Made by a program: the position numbers and the translations under genes. The notes below the pieces were generated by a model. It did not search any database and was not told the DNA's origin. It saw only the letters and a program-made list of their open reading frames with translations. Of a stretch of 60,107 nucleotides of DNA, positions 52,680 to 60,107 are shown one piece after another; position 1 is the first letter of the stretch, and each line of letters opens with the position of its first letter. This DNA comes from Myxococcus sp. RHSTA-1-4 (GTDB lineage: Bacteria > Myxococcota > Myxococcia > Myxococcales > Myxococcaceae). The stretch is from contig NZ_JAIQDG010000050.1 in the NCBI RefSeq assembly GCF_020037125.1, forward strand, positions 1 through 60,107. The letters are read 5' to 3'.

Positions 52680-53350
52680 TGCTGGTGGTCCTGGCACATC
52701 CCCGCGACGAGCAGGCGCGAGGGCTGGTGGTGCGGTGGGCCTCCGAGGGCGCGAGGCTGCTGTCGCTCCTGGACCTGTCCACGCCGGGCTGGCAGCACCG
52801 CGTGGGCGGCACCGGGCCGGAGCTCGCGGTGGTAGGAGGCGAGCAGGTGGAGGTGTCCACCTTCCGGGGCGTGGTGACGCGCCTGCCCGGGTACCTCGAC
52901 TCGGACCTGACGCACATCGCCCCGGAGGACCGGAGCTACGTGGCGTCGGAGCTGAACGCCTTCCTCGCGTCCTGGCTGAGCCGGCTGCCGTGCCCGGTGC
53001 TCAACCGGCCCACGGCCTCGTCGCTGATGGGGCCGAGCCTGGGCCTGGAGCGGTGGCTGTCGCTGGCGGCCCGCTGCGGCCTGCCGCTGGCGGCGGCGCG
53101 GCGGGACCTCGGGGATGGCTCCCCCCGGCGCGTGGCGTCCGTCACGGTGGTGGGCCGGCGCTGGCTGGGCGAGGTGGACGCGGCCGTGGGCGAGCAGGCG
53201 GTGCGGCTGGCGATGGCGGCCGGGGTGGAGCTGCTCACCGCCCGCTTCGAGGGGCCGGCCTTCGTGTCGGCGGAGCTGTCGATTGACGTGGGGGCGCCGG
53301 CGGTGGCGGAGGTGTTGCTGGAGCGTTTCGGGAGCGAGGCGCGCGCATGA
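52679..53350 (+). CDS. ATP-grasp-like protein, apparently only the N-terminal half
   Basis: The ATG shares its A with the stop of the K-D-x gene. The 223-residue protein has an alpha/beta N-terminal domain (MLVVLAHPRDEQARGLVVRW) and the stretch CPVLNRPTASSLMGPSLGLERWLSLAARCGLPL. This parallels RIVNRPAAMASNGSKPFQAALIARQGFRVP in the downstream ATP-grasp enzyme at the same relative place. The ATP- and Mg-binding C-terminal half of an ATP-grasp fold is short or missing. It may be a regulatory or substrate-binding partner in a heterodimer. Its stop overlaps the next gene by 4 bases. Confidence 0.65.
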   Translation: MLVVLAHPRDEQARGLVVRWASEGARLLSLLDLSTPGWQHRVGGTGPELAVVGGEQVEVSTFRGVVTRLPGYLDSDLTHIAPEDRSYVASELNAFLASWLSRLPCPVLNRPTASSLMGPSLGLERWLSLAARCGLPLAAARRDLGDGSPRRVASVTVVGRRWLGEVDAAVGEQAVRLAMAAGVELLTARFEGPAFVSAELSIDVGAPAVAEVLLERFGSEARA

Positions 53351-54264
53351 TTCTGCTGTGGGGACTGCCAGGGGACGCGCCCTTCGACGCGGTGCGCTCG
53401 GCGCTGGAGTGGCGCAAGGCGCCCTACATGCTGCTGGACCAGCGGCGGGTGCTCCAGCAGCGGCTGGAGCTGGAGGTGGGGCCCGTGCTGGGAGGCACGG
53501 TGTGGAGCGGGGCGCAGCGCGTGATTCTGGGCGAGGTGGACGCCGTCTACACCCGTGTGTACGACTCGCGCAGGCTGCCCGGCGTGGAGGACGTGGGCGC
53601 GGTGGTGCAGGCGCGCATCCGCGAGGTGGAGACGGCGCTCTGGTCCTGGGTGGAGGAGGCGCCGGGACGCATCGTCAACCGGCCGGCCGCCATGGCGTCC
53701 AACGGCTCCAAGCCCTTCCAGGCGGCGCTCATCGCCCGGCAGGGCTTCCGCGTGCCGGAGACGCTCCTCACCACGGACCCGCTCGCGGCGCTCGAGTTCT
53801 GGGAGCGGCACGGGGCCGTCGTCTACAAGTCGGTGAGCGGGGTGCGTAGCAGGGTGGCCCGGCTGGGGCCGGAGCACCGCGAGCGGCTCCAGGACGTGGC
53901 GTGGTGCCCCACCCAGTTCCAGGCGTACGTGCCGGGCCAGGACGTGCGCGTGCACGTGGTGGGCGAGGAGGTGTTCCCCTGCGAGGTGACTTCGGACGCG
54001 GTGGACTACCGGTACGCGCGCCAGCAGGGCGGCAGCGTGGAGCTGCGGGCGGGGCTGCTCCCCCTGGACGTGGCGGAGCGCTGCCGCGCCCTGGCCCGCG
54101 CGCTGGGACTCCACCTGGCGGGGCTGGACCTGCGGCGCACTCCGCGAGGGGAGTGGTTCTGCTTCGAGGTGAACCCCTCCCCGTGCTTCACCTACTACGA
54201 GCACCACACCGGCCACCCCATCGCCGCCACGCTGGCGGCCTTCCTGGCGGGCGCTCAGAAGTAG
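53347..54264 (+). CDS. ATP-grasp ligase (RimK/graspetide-synthetase-like)
   Basis: The 305-residue protein has the pre-ATP-grasp domain (MILLWGLPGDAPFDAVRSALEWRKAPYMLLDQ), the hinge NRPAAMASNGSKPFQAALIARQGFRVPETLLTTD, the ATP lysine strand AVVYKSVSGVRSRVARL, the QAYVPGQDVRVHVVGEEVF strand (E/D-R-V type) and the C-terminal metal site FEVNPSPCF with Asn and Glu. Such enzymes join a carboxylate, activated as acyl phosphate, to an amine or hydroxyl, including side-chain links in graspetides. It is coupled by overlap to the half ATP-grasp and K-D-x genes. Substrate is inferred. It ends convergently, overlapping the oxygenase gene by 10 bases. Confidence 0.82.
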   Translation: MILLWGLPGDAPFDAVRSALEWRKAPYMLLDQRRVLQQRLELEVGPVLGGTVWSGAQRVILGEVDAVYTRVYDSRRLPGVEDVGAVVQARIREVETALWSWVEEAPGRIVNRPAAMASNGSKPFQAALIARQGFRVPETLLTTDPLAALEFWERHGAVVYKSVSGVRSRVARLGPEHRERLQDVAWCPTQFQAYVPGQDVRVHVVGEEVFPCEVTSDAVDYRYARQQGGSVELRAGLLPLDVAERCRALARALGLHLAGLDLRRTPRGEWFCFEVNPSPCFTYYEHHTGHPIAATLAAFLAGAQK

Positions 54265-54965
54265 AGCTGCCACACGCCATGCACCTGGACGCCATGGCCT
54301 TGCAGGGTGATGCGCTCGTCCCCGGGGAAGACCTGGTCCACCTCGCCCACCTGGTGGAGCAGGTGGCCGGAGTGCATGGCGATGGCGCCCACGGTGTACG
54401 GGTGCCGCAGGCGGGGCAGCAGCACCGTCACGTCCTTCGGCTGCATGCGCGTGTTCATGCGCTCGTAGAACTGGCGGTAGCGCTCGAAGGTGAACTCCCA
54501 GAGGTTGAGCCCGCCGCCGCGGCGGGGCAGGCGCAGGGTCAGGGTGAAGGAGAGGGGCCGCTCGAAGTCCATGCCCGGCCCGGGCGTGGGGAAGGCGCGC
54601 AGGTACTGGAGGTCGAAGTGCACCGAGGCCTCCGGCGTGGTGAAGAGGGCCGGCGTCAGCCAGATGTGGAAGCCGGGGTGGCCCAGCCCCGGCGCGAGGA
54701 CGGCGGGGGCGCGAAGCTGACGGGAGAGGAACCCGGTGAGCCGCTCGTAGAGCCAGCCGAAGTGCTCGCGCAGCAGCGGGTTGTTGCGCTCGGCGACGCC
54801 GCGGTACTCGGCCGGGTCGTCCAGGTAGATGGCGGCGCCCAGAGTGAAGAACGAGGTGTCCCGGGGGGTGTTGCCTCGCGGAATCCAGTGCGCGCGCAGC
54901 TCCTTGATGCGGGCATCCAGCCGGGCGCACTCATCCGGGGTGAGCATCTCGAGCGAGGTAATCAT
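54255..54965 (-). CDS. 2-oxoglutarate/Fe(II)-dependent oxygenase-like protein
   Basis: The 236-residue protein has a double-stranded beta-helix pattern with a candidate iron pair in SVHFDLQYL (HxD), a distal His in AMHSGHLLHQVGEV and a following Arg in ERITLQGHG, the usual HxD...H...R order. There is no signal peptide. It may hydroxylate a protein or small molecule. It overlaps the end of the ATP-grasp gene by 10 bases on the opposite strand and is divergent from a second oxygenase with only 17 bases between starts. The start at ATG 54965 lacks a strong ribosome binding site; ATG 54947 is an alternative. Confidence 0.72.
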   Translation of the reverse strand: MITSLEMLTPDECARLDARIKELRAHWIPRGNTPRDTSFFTLGAAIYLDDPAEYRGVAERNNPLLREHFGWLYERLTGFLSRQLRAPAVLAPGLGHPGFHIWLTPALFTTPEASVHFDLQYLRAFPTPGPGMDFERPLSFTLTLRLPRRGGGLNLWEFTFERYRQFYERMNTRMQPKDVTVLLPRLRHPYTVGAIAMHSGHLLHQVGEVDQVFPGDERITLQGHGVQVHGVWQLYF

Positions 54966-54982
54966 TTCACGGGGGAGCGTAC

Positions 54983-55792
54983 ATGGGCGTGCTGAGCCCG
55001 GACCAACTGGACAGCTTCATCGAGCGGGGCTTCTGTGTCCTGGAGGGCGCTTTCACCTCCTCACAGGCGGCGGCGGCGCGCGAGCGCGTGTGGGAGCGCA
55101 TGGAGGCGAAGCGCGGCATCCGCCGGGAGGACCCGGCGACGTGGCCGCCGGCCTATGACATCGAGGAGCACCTGGATGCGCCCGAGGTGCTGGCCACCTT
55201 CACGGACCGGCTGGCGGCGGCGGTGGAGGAGCTGCTGGGCCCCGGGCGCTGGCGGGGCGACCGCCGCTGGGGCTTCTGGCCGGTGAACTTCCACTTCGGG
55301 GCGCACGAGCCCTACCGCATCCCCGACTTCAGCTGGCACGTGGACGGCAACTGGTTCCGGCACACGCTGGACTGCCCGAGGCAGGGGCTGCTCGTCATCG
55401 GCCTGTTCTCCGACATCGCCCCGAGGCACGGCGGCACCATCATCTCCCAGGGCTCGCACCGGCGGACGGCGCGGGTGCTGGCGCGGCACCCCGAGGGGCT
55501 CACCCACCTGGAGCTGTTCGAGCGCGTGCTCGCCGAGCCCATTGGCGACTTCCTGGAGCTGACCGGCGCGGCGGGTGACGTGGTGCTGGGCCACCCCTTC
55601 CTGTTCCACACGCGCGGTTACAAGCATGGCGGGCCGCCGCGCTTCATCAGCAACACGGAGGCGGGGCTGAAGGAGCCGCTGGTGCTGGAGCGCGAGAATC
55701 CCGCGGACTACTCGGTGCTGGAGCGCTCCATCCGCGTGGCCCTCCAGGCGCCCCTGCCCGTGCCGGGCGGGGCCCAATTGTGCCGGTTCTGA
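54983..55792 (+). CDS. Phytanoyl-CoA dioxygenase (PhyH)-family oxygenase
   Basis: The 269-residue protein has the PhyH layout: LDSFIERGFCVLEGAFTSSQAAAARERVW at the start, the iron-binding FSWHVDGNWF (HxD), a core sheet LLVIGLFSDIAPRHGGTIISQGSHRR and the distal His/Arg region DVVLGHPFLFHTRGYKHGG. GGGGGAG lies before the ATG. PhyH enzymes hydroxylate lipids, osmolytes or natural products. Divergent arrangement with the other oxygenase suggests shared control; whether the pair belongs to the ATP-grasp system is unknown. Confidence 0.85.
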   Translation: MGVLSPDQLDSFIERGFCVLEGAFTSSQAAAARERVWERMEAKRGIRREDPATWPPAYDIEEHLDAPEVLATFTDRLAAAVEELLGPGRWRGDRRWGFWPVNFHFGAHEPYRIPDFSWHVDGNWFRHTLDCPRQGLLVIGLFSDIAPRHGGTIISQGSHRRTARVLARHPEGLTHLELFERVLAEPIGDFLELTGAAGDVVLGHPFLFHTRGYKHGGPPRFISNTEAGLKEPLVLERENPADYSVLERSIRVALQAPLPVPGGAQLCRF

Positions 55793-55953
55793 GCGGAAGG
55801 TGGAGTGTCGCCAACACATCCAGCTCACCGACACGAAGACACGCGGGGGCAGCGGCGCCAACCGGGCCACCGCGCCATGGGCGCTCGCATCTGCGACTGA
55901 GCCAGCCGGGGCCGTCCCTGTCTGCCCCGCCATGGCCCGTGGTCGCCCGGCGG

Positions 55954-56409
55954 TCAGTCCCAGGCCAGCGGGGCCTGACACTCGCCGCACTGCCGCTGGA
56001 CGAGGTCCAGCCACTCCAGCGCCTCGTCGAGCACGTGCTGCGTGGTGCCGGAGTGGATGTCGACCGCCGCGTACAGTCCACCGAAGCGGCTGGCCACACC
56101 GAGCCGGCCCTCACCACCGAGCACCTCCGCCAGCGCGAGGGACACCCGGCCCTCCACATCCACCAGGGCGCCCGGAGGCGCTGGCTCACTGGCACGGCCC
56201 TGGGGCACCACCGCCATCACCTCGGCCTCCTCCGCGCGCAGGCCCGGGGCGCGCTCCTGGAGCGCCCGGTGCAGCGCCTGGCACACGCCGCAACCGGGGT
56301 GCAGCAGGGCCACCAGCATGTCGCGCCGCTGCCAGGCATCCAGCGTGCCGCGCGGGTGGCCGTCCGCCGCCTCGAGCCGGAACAGGGGAACCTCACCTCG
56401 CTCGTGCAT
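55954..56409 (-). CDS. Thioredoxin-fold protein with CxxC
   Basis: The ATG at 56409 has GGAGGTGGAGG directly upstream. The 151-residue protein shows a thioredoxin-like strand and active site MLVALLHPGCGVCQALHRALQE (CxxC as CGVC), then VMAVVPQG and a later strand pair, with a second CxxC (RQCGECQAP) at the C-terminus that could bind a metal. No signal peptide. It resembles peroxiredoxin/thioredoxin-like redox proteins; the substrate is unknown. It is convergent with the PhyH gene. Confidence 0.72.
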   Translation of the reverse strand: MHERGEVPLFRLEAADGHPRGTLDAWQRRDMLVALLHPGCGVCQALHRALQERAPGLRAEEAEVMAVVPQGRASEPAPPGALVDVEGRVSLALAEVLGGEGRLGVASRFGGLYAAVDIHSGTTQHVLDEALEWLDLVQRQCGECQAPLAWD

Positions 56410-56682
56410 CCTCCACCTCCTCTCCCATGACAACACACGCGCGAGGCCACCCAGAGGGGCAGGGCGGGCTCTCGGCGTGGGGTTGGCTTTCCTGCCCGCC
56501 GGAGCCTTCCTTCCTCTGGAGGGAGTTGGCCCGAAAACGGATGCCCCGGCCCGCGGTCTCTCCCTTCACATGCGGGGCGCACGCGGCATGTTGACTGGTT
56601 GGAGGCGCGAGCGGATGGGCACCCGGCCCGATTGATTCGGGCATATCCGGGACCACAGGATTCCCTCCACTCGGGGAGGGGC

Positions 56683-58416
56683 ATGCGAATGATGCGGCGC
56701 CGCACCATGCGTTCCGTATGCTCCCTGGCGGTCTGGGGGGTGCTGTTCGCCACGGCGGGCGCGGGCGCGGAGCCATATGAGCTGCTCGCCGTCTACGCGC
56801 CTGTCAACGGGACAGCGCGCGATATCGAGCTGTCCCTGGCAAGAGACACCCTGTTTCCAGATGGCGCGGAAGGCTATCGCCTGCAGCGCATCATCGCGCG
56901 CTTCAAGGCCGACGCCCTCGCCGCGACCACGCTCTCCGCCTTCAGGAAGTTCGAGTTCCGCGTCAGCGTGAACGAGCAGCCCCGGGAGCCCGTGACGGTT
57001 GAGGCCAGGGAGCTGGAGCCCCAGCCTGACCGGGACGTCCCCCTCCTTGACTGGACAGGCGATGGGCAACACGAAGCGCGGAGCTTCCTGAAGGTCGAGG
57101 TGCGGTCCATCTACACGCCGGAATTTCTCTGCCTCCAGGAATGGGAGTTGCTCGACCGTGAGGGCGAGGAGGCGCCGAAGGAAGCGCTGGAGGCGTTGAG
57201 GTCAGCGCACCTCGCGTCCGACGGCGGAGTGGATGCGTCGGCCGATGGAGGGGAGGAATCGTCGCCTGATGGCGGGACGGGGGCGTCCAGGAAGAAGTTC
57301 CTCCGGGCCGACGGCCGAAGACCCTTGATTCTCTACTCGTTCTGCAAGGGCTTCAGCGGAGAGACTCCCAATGACAGTCAGCCCTGGGATGCGCTGGCCC
57401 CCGAAGCGGGAGCCGCTTCCGACCGTTTGTCGGTGTTTCGCTTCGAGGACCGTTCCGCTGAAGCGAAGGAGAAGGGGCCCCGGTGGCAGCACAAGAAGGC
57501 CCTCGTCGATCGGCTCGCTGCCCGGCTCAACCAGTTCCCCTCGCATTTCGGGCAGGCCACGGTGGACACCAGCGCGGAGGAATACGAGAGGGCCCTCCTC
57601 TACGTCAGGGACGACTATCGGTTCTCCATCCTCAAGGCCGGCGGAGCCGTGACGCTGCAGGAAGAGTCAGGGGGACAGGTCCGGTTCCTGGCGGATCAGC
57701 TCGACCAGGAGTCTCAGGTGCTGCTCGCGGTCGAGCACAACCTCTGCATCAACCTCCCCACGGAGGGACTGCTCAAGCCCCCCTGGTTCTTCGTGCTGGA
57801 GGTGGTGGACAAGGACGCGGCCGGCGCGACGAAGCGGCTCGACGTCCAGCTCGGCTTCCGCCACGGGTGCACCCGGGTGCTGGCCGTCCAGTGGAAGGAC
57901 TTCCTCGACCAGCAGGTGACGTTCCGTATCGTCTTCCGGCACCCCGGGGCGGAAGAACTGGTCATCTACCGGCACACGTTTCACATCTACAACTTCGGGC
58001 TCATCACCATCCTACCGGTCGCGTCGGAGGTCCTCTCGGCGGTCACCAAGGCCTCCGCGAAGGACATCGAGTCCTCGTCGGTCATCCCCGTGTCCTTGGC
58101 CCTGTCCGTGGGAGGGGAGCGGAGCAACTCCTTCGCCGTGACGTTTCCCTTCATCCTGGGGGTCAACACCCGCTCCGCGCCGCAGCTCGCCGAATACATC
58201 GCCCTGGCCCCCTCGGTTTCGCTCATCGCGGGAGACTCGGACAAGGCGCCGCACGTCGCGGTCGGCATCGGGTTGAACCTCGCCCGTGCCTTCCATTTCG
58301 GCTACGCGTGGGCGCCCGATGCCAGCAGCGACTATGTCCTCATCGGGGTCTCCATCCCCGAACTGATGCCGCTGCTCAGCGGCATTGTTGGAGGGGGCAG
58401 CGGCGTGGTGCCCTGA
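56683..58416 (+). CDS. Secreted protein of unknown function
   Basis: The ATG at 56683 has GGGGAGGGG upstream. The 577-residue protein has a signal peptide (SVCSLAVWGVLFATAGAGA, cleavage about residue 29). Two mainly beta regions are separated by a low-complexity Asp/Gly/Ser linker (about 185-210, SDGGVDASADGGEESSPDGGTG). The C-terminal 150 residues (SSSVIPVSLALSVGGERSNSFAVTFPFILGVNTR, HVAVGIGLNLARAFHFGYAWAPD) look like amphipathic strands of a small outer-membrane barrel. The base composition is slightly less GC-rich than average. No family is recognised. Confidence 0.75.
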   Translation: MRMMRRRTMRSVCSLAVWGVLFATAGAGAEPYELLAVYAPVNGTARDIELSLARDTLFPDGAEGYRLQRIIARFKADALAATTLSAFRKFEFRVSVNEQPREPVTVEARELEPQPDRDVPLLDWTGDGQHEARSFLKVEVRSIYTPEFLCLQEWELLDREGEEAPKEALEALRSAHLASDGGVDASADGGEESSPDGGTGASRKKFLRADGRRPLILYSFCKGFSGETPNDSQPWDALAPEAGAASDRLSVFRFEDRSAEAKEKGPRWQHKKALVDRLAARLNQFPSHFGQATVDTSAEEYERALLYVRDDYRFSILKAGGAVTLQEESGGQVRFLADQLDQESQVLLAVEHNLCINLPTEGLLKPPWFFVLEVVDKDAAGATKRLDVQLGFRHGCTRVLAVQWKDFLDQQVTFRIVFRHPGAEELVIYRHTFHIYNFGLITILPVASEVLSAVTKASAKDIESSSVIPVSLALSVGGERSNSFAVTFPFILGVNTRSAPQLAEYIALAPSVSLIAGDSDKAPHVAVGIGLNLARAFHFGYAWAPDASSDYVLIGVSIPELMPLLSGIVGGGSGVVP

Positions 58417-58500
58417 CGTCGCCCCCGGGGCGCGGCTTGGGGCCAGCCGAGCGTCGCATTCGCCGCCACCGCACGGTGTGTGCCTGGGCGCCCTGTTCCG

Positions 58501-58522
58501 CCCGCCTGCCTGGACAGGCGGG
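58501..58522 (+). terminator. Hairpin after the secreted-protein gene
   Basis: An 8-bp GC-rich stem (CCCGCCTG / CAGGCGGG) with a 6-base loop lies 85 bases after the stop, without a T-tract. It is a plausible but weak terminator ahead of the FAD enzyme gene. Confidence 0.35.
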
Positions 58523-58582
58523 CTGCGTCCCTAGCTTGGACCATGCGGGACGCTCCTTCCGCGGCCCGCGGAGGAGAGCACC

Positions 58583-60031
58583 ATGACCCTGGAAACCCCG
58601 CGCGAGCATGCCCAGGCAGGCGGAGGACTTCCGCTCGGGCTGACGCCCGACCGGATTGAGCAACTGAGGGCCCTCCTGCGTGGCGGGTTGGTCCGTCCCG
58701 AGGACGCCGACTACGAGGAGAGCTGCCGCGTCTACAACGCCATGATTCAAAAGCACCCCGCGCTCATCGCCCGGTGCTCGGACGTGGCGGATGTCATCGC
58801 CGCGGTCGGCTTCGCCCGCGAGCAGGGGCTTACCCTGGCCATCCGTGGCGGTGGGCACAACGGCGGCGGGCTGGGCATCTGCGAGGGGGGGCTCGTCGCC
58901 GACCTGTCGCGCATGCGGGGCGTCCGGGTGGACCCCAGCGCGCGCACGGTGCGGGTCGCGGGGGGCTGCGTCTGGGGGGACGTGGACCACGCCACCCACG
59001 CGTTCGGGCTCGCCGTCCCCTCGGGCATCATCTCCACCACGGGCGTGGGCGGACTCACCCTGGGCGGCGGCCTGGGCCACCTCACGCGCCGCTACGGCCT
59101 CACCATCGACAGCCTGCTGGCCGTGGACATGGTGCTCGCGGACGGGCGCTTCGTCACCGCGAGCGCCGAGCAGCACCCGGACCTCTTCTGGGCGGTGCGC
59201 GGCGGCGGCGGCAACTTCGGCGTCGTCACGTCCTTCCTCTTCCGGGCCCACCCGGTAGGCACCATCCTCGGCGGTCCCACCCTCTGGCCCCTGGAGCGCG
59301 CCAAGAAGGTGATGCAGTGGTACCGCGAGTTCATCCCCGCCGCGCCGGAGGAGCTCAACGGCTTCTTCGCCTTCATGACCGTGCCGCCCGTGGCGCCCTT
59401 CCCCGAGCACATGCACCTGAAGAAGATGTGCGCGGTGGTGTGGTGCTACACCGGGGACCCGGCGCACGCGGACGAGCTGTTCGAGCCGGTGCGGGCGCTC
59501 GCCCCGGCGCTGCACGGCGTGCACGCCATGCCCTTCCCCGTCCTGCAGAGCGTCTTCGATGCGCTCTACCCGCCGGGTCTGCAGTGGTACTGGCGCGCGG
59601 ACTTCGTGAAGGAGCTGGGAGACGCGGCCATCGCCCGGCACGTGGAGTTCGCCGAGCGGCTGCCGACGATGCACTCCTCCATGCACCTCTATCCCATCGA
59701 CGGGGCGGCGCACCGGGTGGGGCCCCATGACACCGCCTTCAGCTTCCGGGATGCGCAATGGGCCGAGGTCATCGTCGGCGTGGACCCCTCGCCGGACAAG
59801 GCGCAGGTCATCTCCAATTGGACGAAGGATTACTGGGACGCGCTGCATCCCTACTCGGCGGGCGGCGCCTACGTGAACTTCATGATGGACGAGGGCCAGG
59901 AGCGGGTGCAGGCGACGTACCGGGACAACTACGCCCGCCTGGTGGAGGTGAAGAACCGCTACGACCCGGACAACCTCTTCCGCGTGAACCAGAACATCCG
60001 CCCCACGGCCGAGGGCGCGGCGCTGCACTGA
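58583..60031 (+). CDS. Berberine-bridge-type FAD-linked oxidoreductase
   Basis: The 482-residue protein is a PCMH-type flavoenzyme: AIRGGGHNGGGLG with the His that binds FAD covalently, DLSRMRGVRVDPSARTVRVAGGCVWGDVD, TGVGGLTLGGGLGHLTRRYGL, and the C-terminal BBE motif YDPDNLFRVNQNI. The Cys used by bicovalent enzymes for the second flavin link is absent (GLGHL), so a single His link is expected. There is no signal peptide. It oxidises sugars, alcohols or secondary metabolites; the substrate is unknown. A GGAGGAG site precedes the ATG. Confidence 0.9.
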   Translation: MTLETPREHAQAGGGLPLGLTPDRIEQLRALLRGGLVRPEDADYEESCRVYNAMIQKHPALIARCSDVADVIAAVGFAREQGLTLAIRGGGHNGGGLGICEGGLVADLSRMRGVRVDPSARTVRVAGGCVWGDVDHATHAFGLAVPSGIISTTGVGGLTLGGGLGHLTRRYGLTIDSLLAVDMVLADGRFVTASAEQHPDLFWAVRGGGGNFGVVTSFLFRAHPVGTILGGPTLWPLERAKKVMQWYREFIPAAPEELNGFFAFMTVPPVAPFPEHMHLKKMCAVVWCYTGDPAHADELFEPVRALAPALHGVHAMPFPVLQSVFDALYPPGLQWYWRADFVKELGDAAIARHVEFAERLPTMHSSMHLYPIDGAAHRVGPHDTAFSFRDAQWAEVIVGVDPSPDKAQVISNWTKDYWDALHPYSAGGAYVNFMMDEGQERVQATYRDNYARLVEVKNRYDPDNLFRVNQNIRPTAEGAALH

Positions 60032-60107
60032 TTCATGACGCAGCAGGGAATCGCCCAAGGCAAGGCGCTGCCCGGCGGTGCCTGGGCCATGGCGGTCCAT
60101 CGAAAAA

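Noticed and set aside
41358..54264. Prophage or type VI secretion system
   Set aside because: No capsid, portal, terminase, integrase or lysis gene is present, and no TssJ/L/M, TssB/C pair or ClpV is seen.

Overview
The window reads as a piece of a myxobacterial chromosome (Myxococcus/Corallococcus/Pyxidicoccus type). The base composition is very GC-rich, codon third positions are strongly G/C, GTG starts are frequent, and genes sit close together in short convergent and divergent blocks. The lineage call is inference from gene style. Nearly every stretch is coding, with one tRNA.

Layout, left to right. (1) 1-5250: the C-terminal end of a polymorphic-type toxin with a probable immunity gene, an Omp85-type barrel, and a translationally coupled pair (alkaline-phosphatase-superfamily enzyme plus LPG-synthase-like membrane protein). 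(2) 5250-10830: tRNA-Leu(CAG) and a complete iscS-iscU-iscA-hscB-hscA-fdx Fe-S assembly operon with a visible sigma70-type promoter and no iscR. (3) 11050-19330: SPFH/band-7 protein, DsbD, DTW-domain tRNA modification enzyme, an EamA transporter, Rnk, an amidotransferase-like protein, an orphan receiver domain and a LysR regulator. (4) 19890-25140: a secreted beta-propeller, then an operon of lipase-chaperone-like protein, secreted sphingomyelinase-like phosphodiesterase and a divergent Lnt. (5) 25220-30850: assorted single genes (DUF4440, Cys-rich lipoprotein, DUF488, DUF3565, alpha/beta hydrolase lacking its nucleophile, GT87, guanine deaminase).

(6) 31038-35908: a tight five-gene operon of unknown product. 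It contains an (A-E-P-L/F-A/V)n repeat protein, a PaaK-like adenylating enzyme, a nucleoside-deoxyribosyltransferase-fold protein, a HemN/HemW-like radical SAM enzyme and a SAM methyltransferase with an extra C-terminal domain. It looks like specialised metabolism or a protein-modification pathway.

(7) 36355-54264: a headless contractile injection system (sheath, tube, hub-spike, PAAR-like tip, gp25, J-like and a large baseplate protein) with no capsid, portal, terminase or lysis genes. Divergent to it is a 1508-residue protein ending in a zeta-toxin kinase domain, followed by a 102-residue probable immunity protein. At the distal end of the structural operon, overlapping start/stop codons couple three genes: a protein with 22 consecutive K-D-x tripeptides, a short protein resembling the front half of an ATP-grasp enzyme, and a full ATP-grasp ligase. 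Two 2-oxoglutarate/Fe(II)-oxygenase-like genes follow. I judge the ATP-grasp pair next to a Lys/Asp/Thr/Ser repeat protein in an injection-system operon to be the most likely undescribed system here. Graspetide-type enzymes join exactly these side chains, but the link is inference.

(8) 54255-60107: the two oxygenases, a thioredoxin-fold protein, a secreted protein of unknown function and a berberine-bridge-type FAD oxidoreductase.
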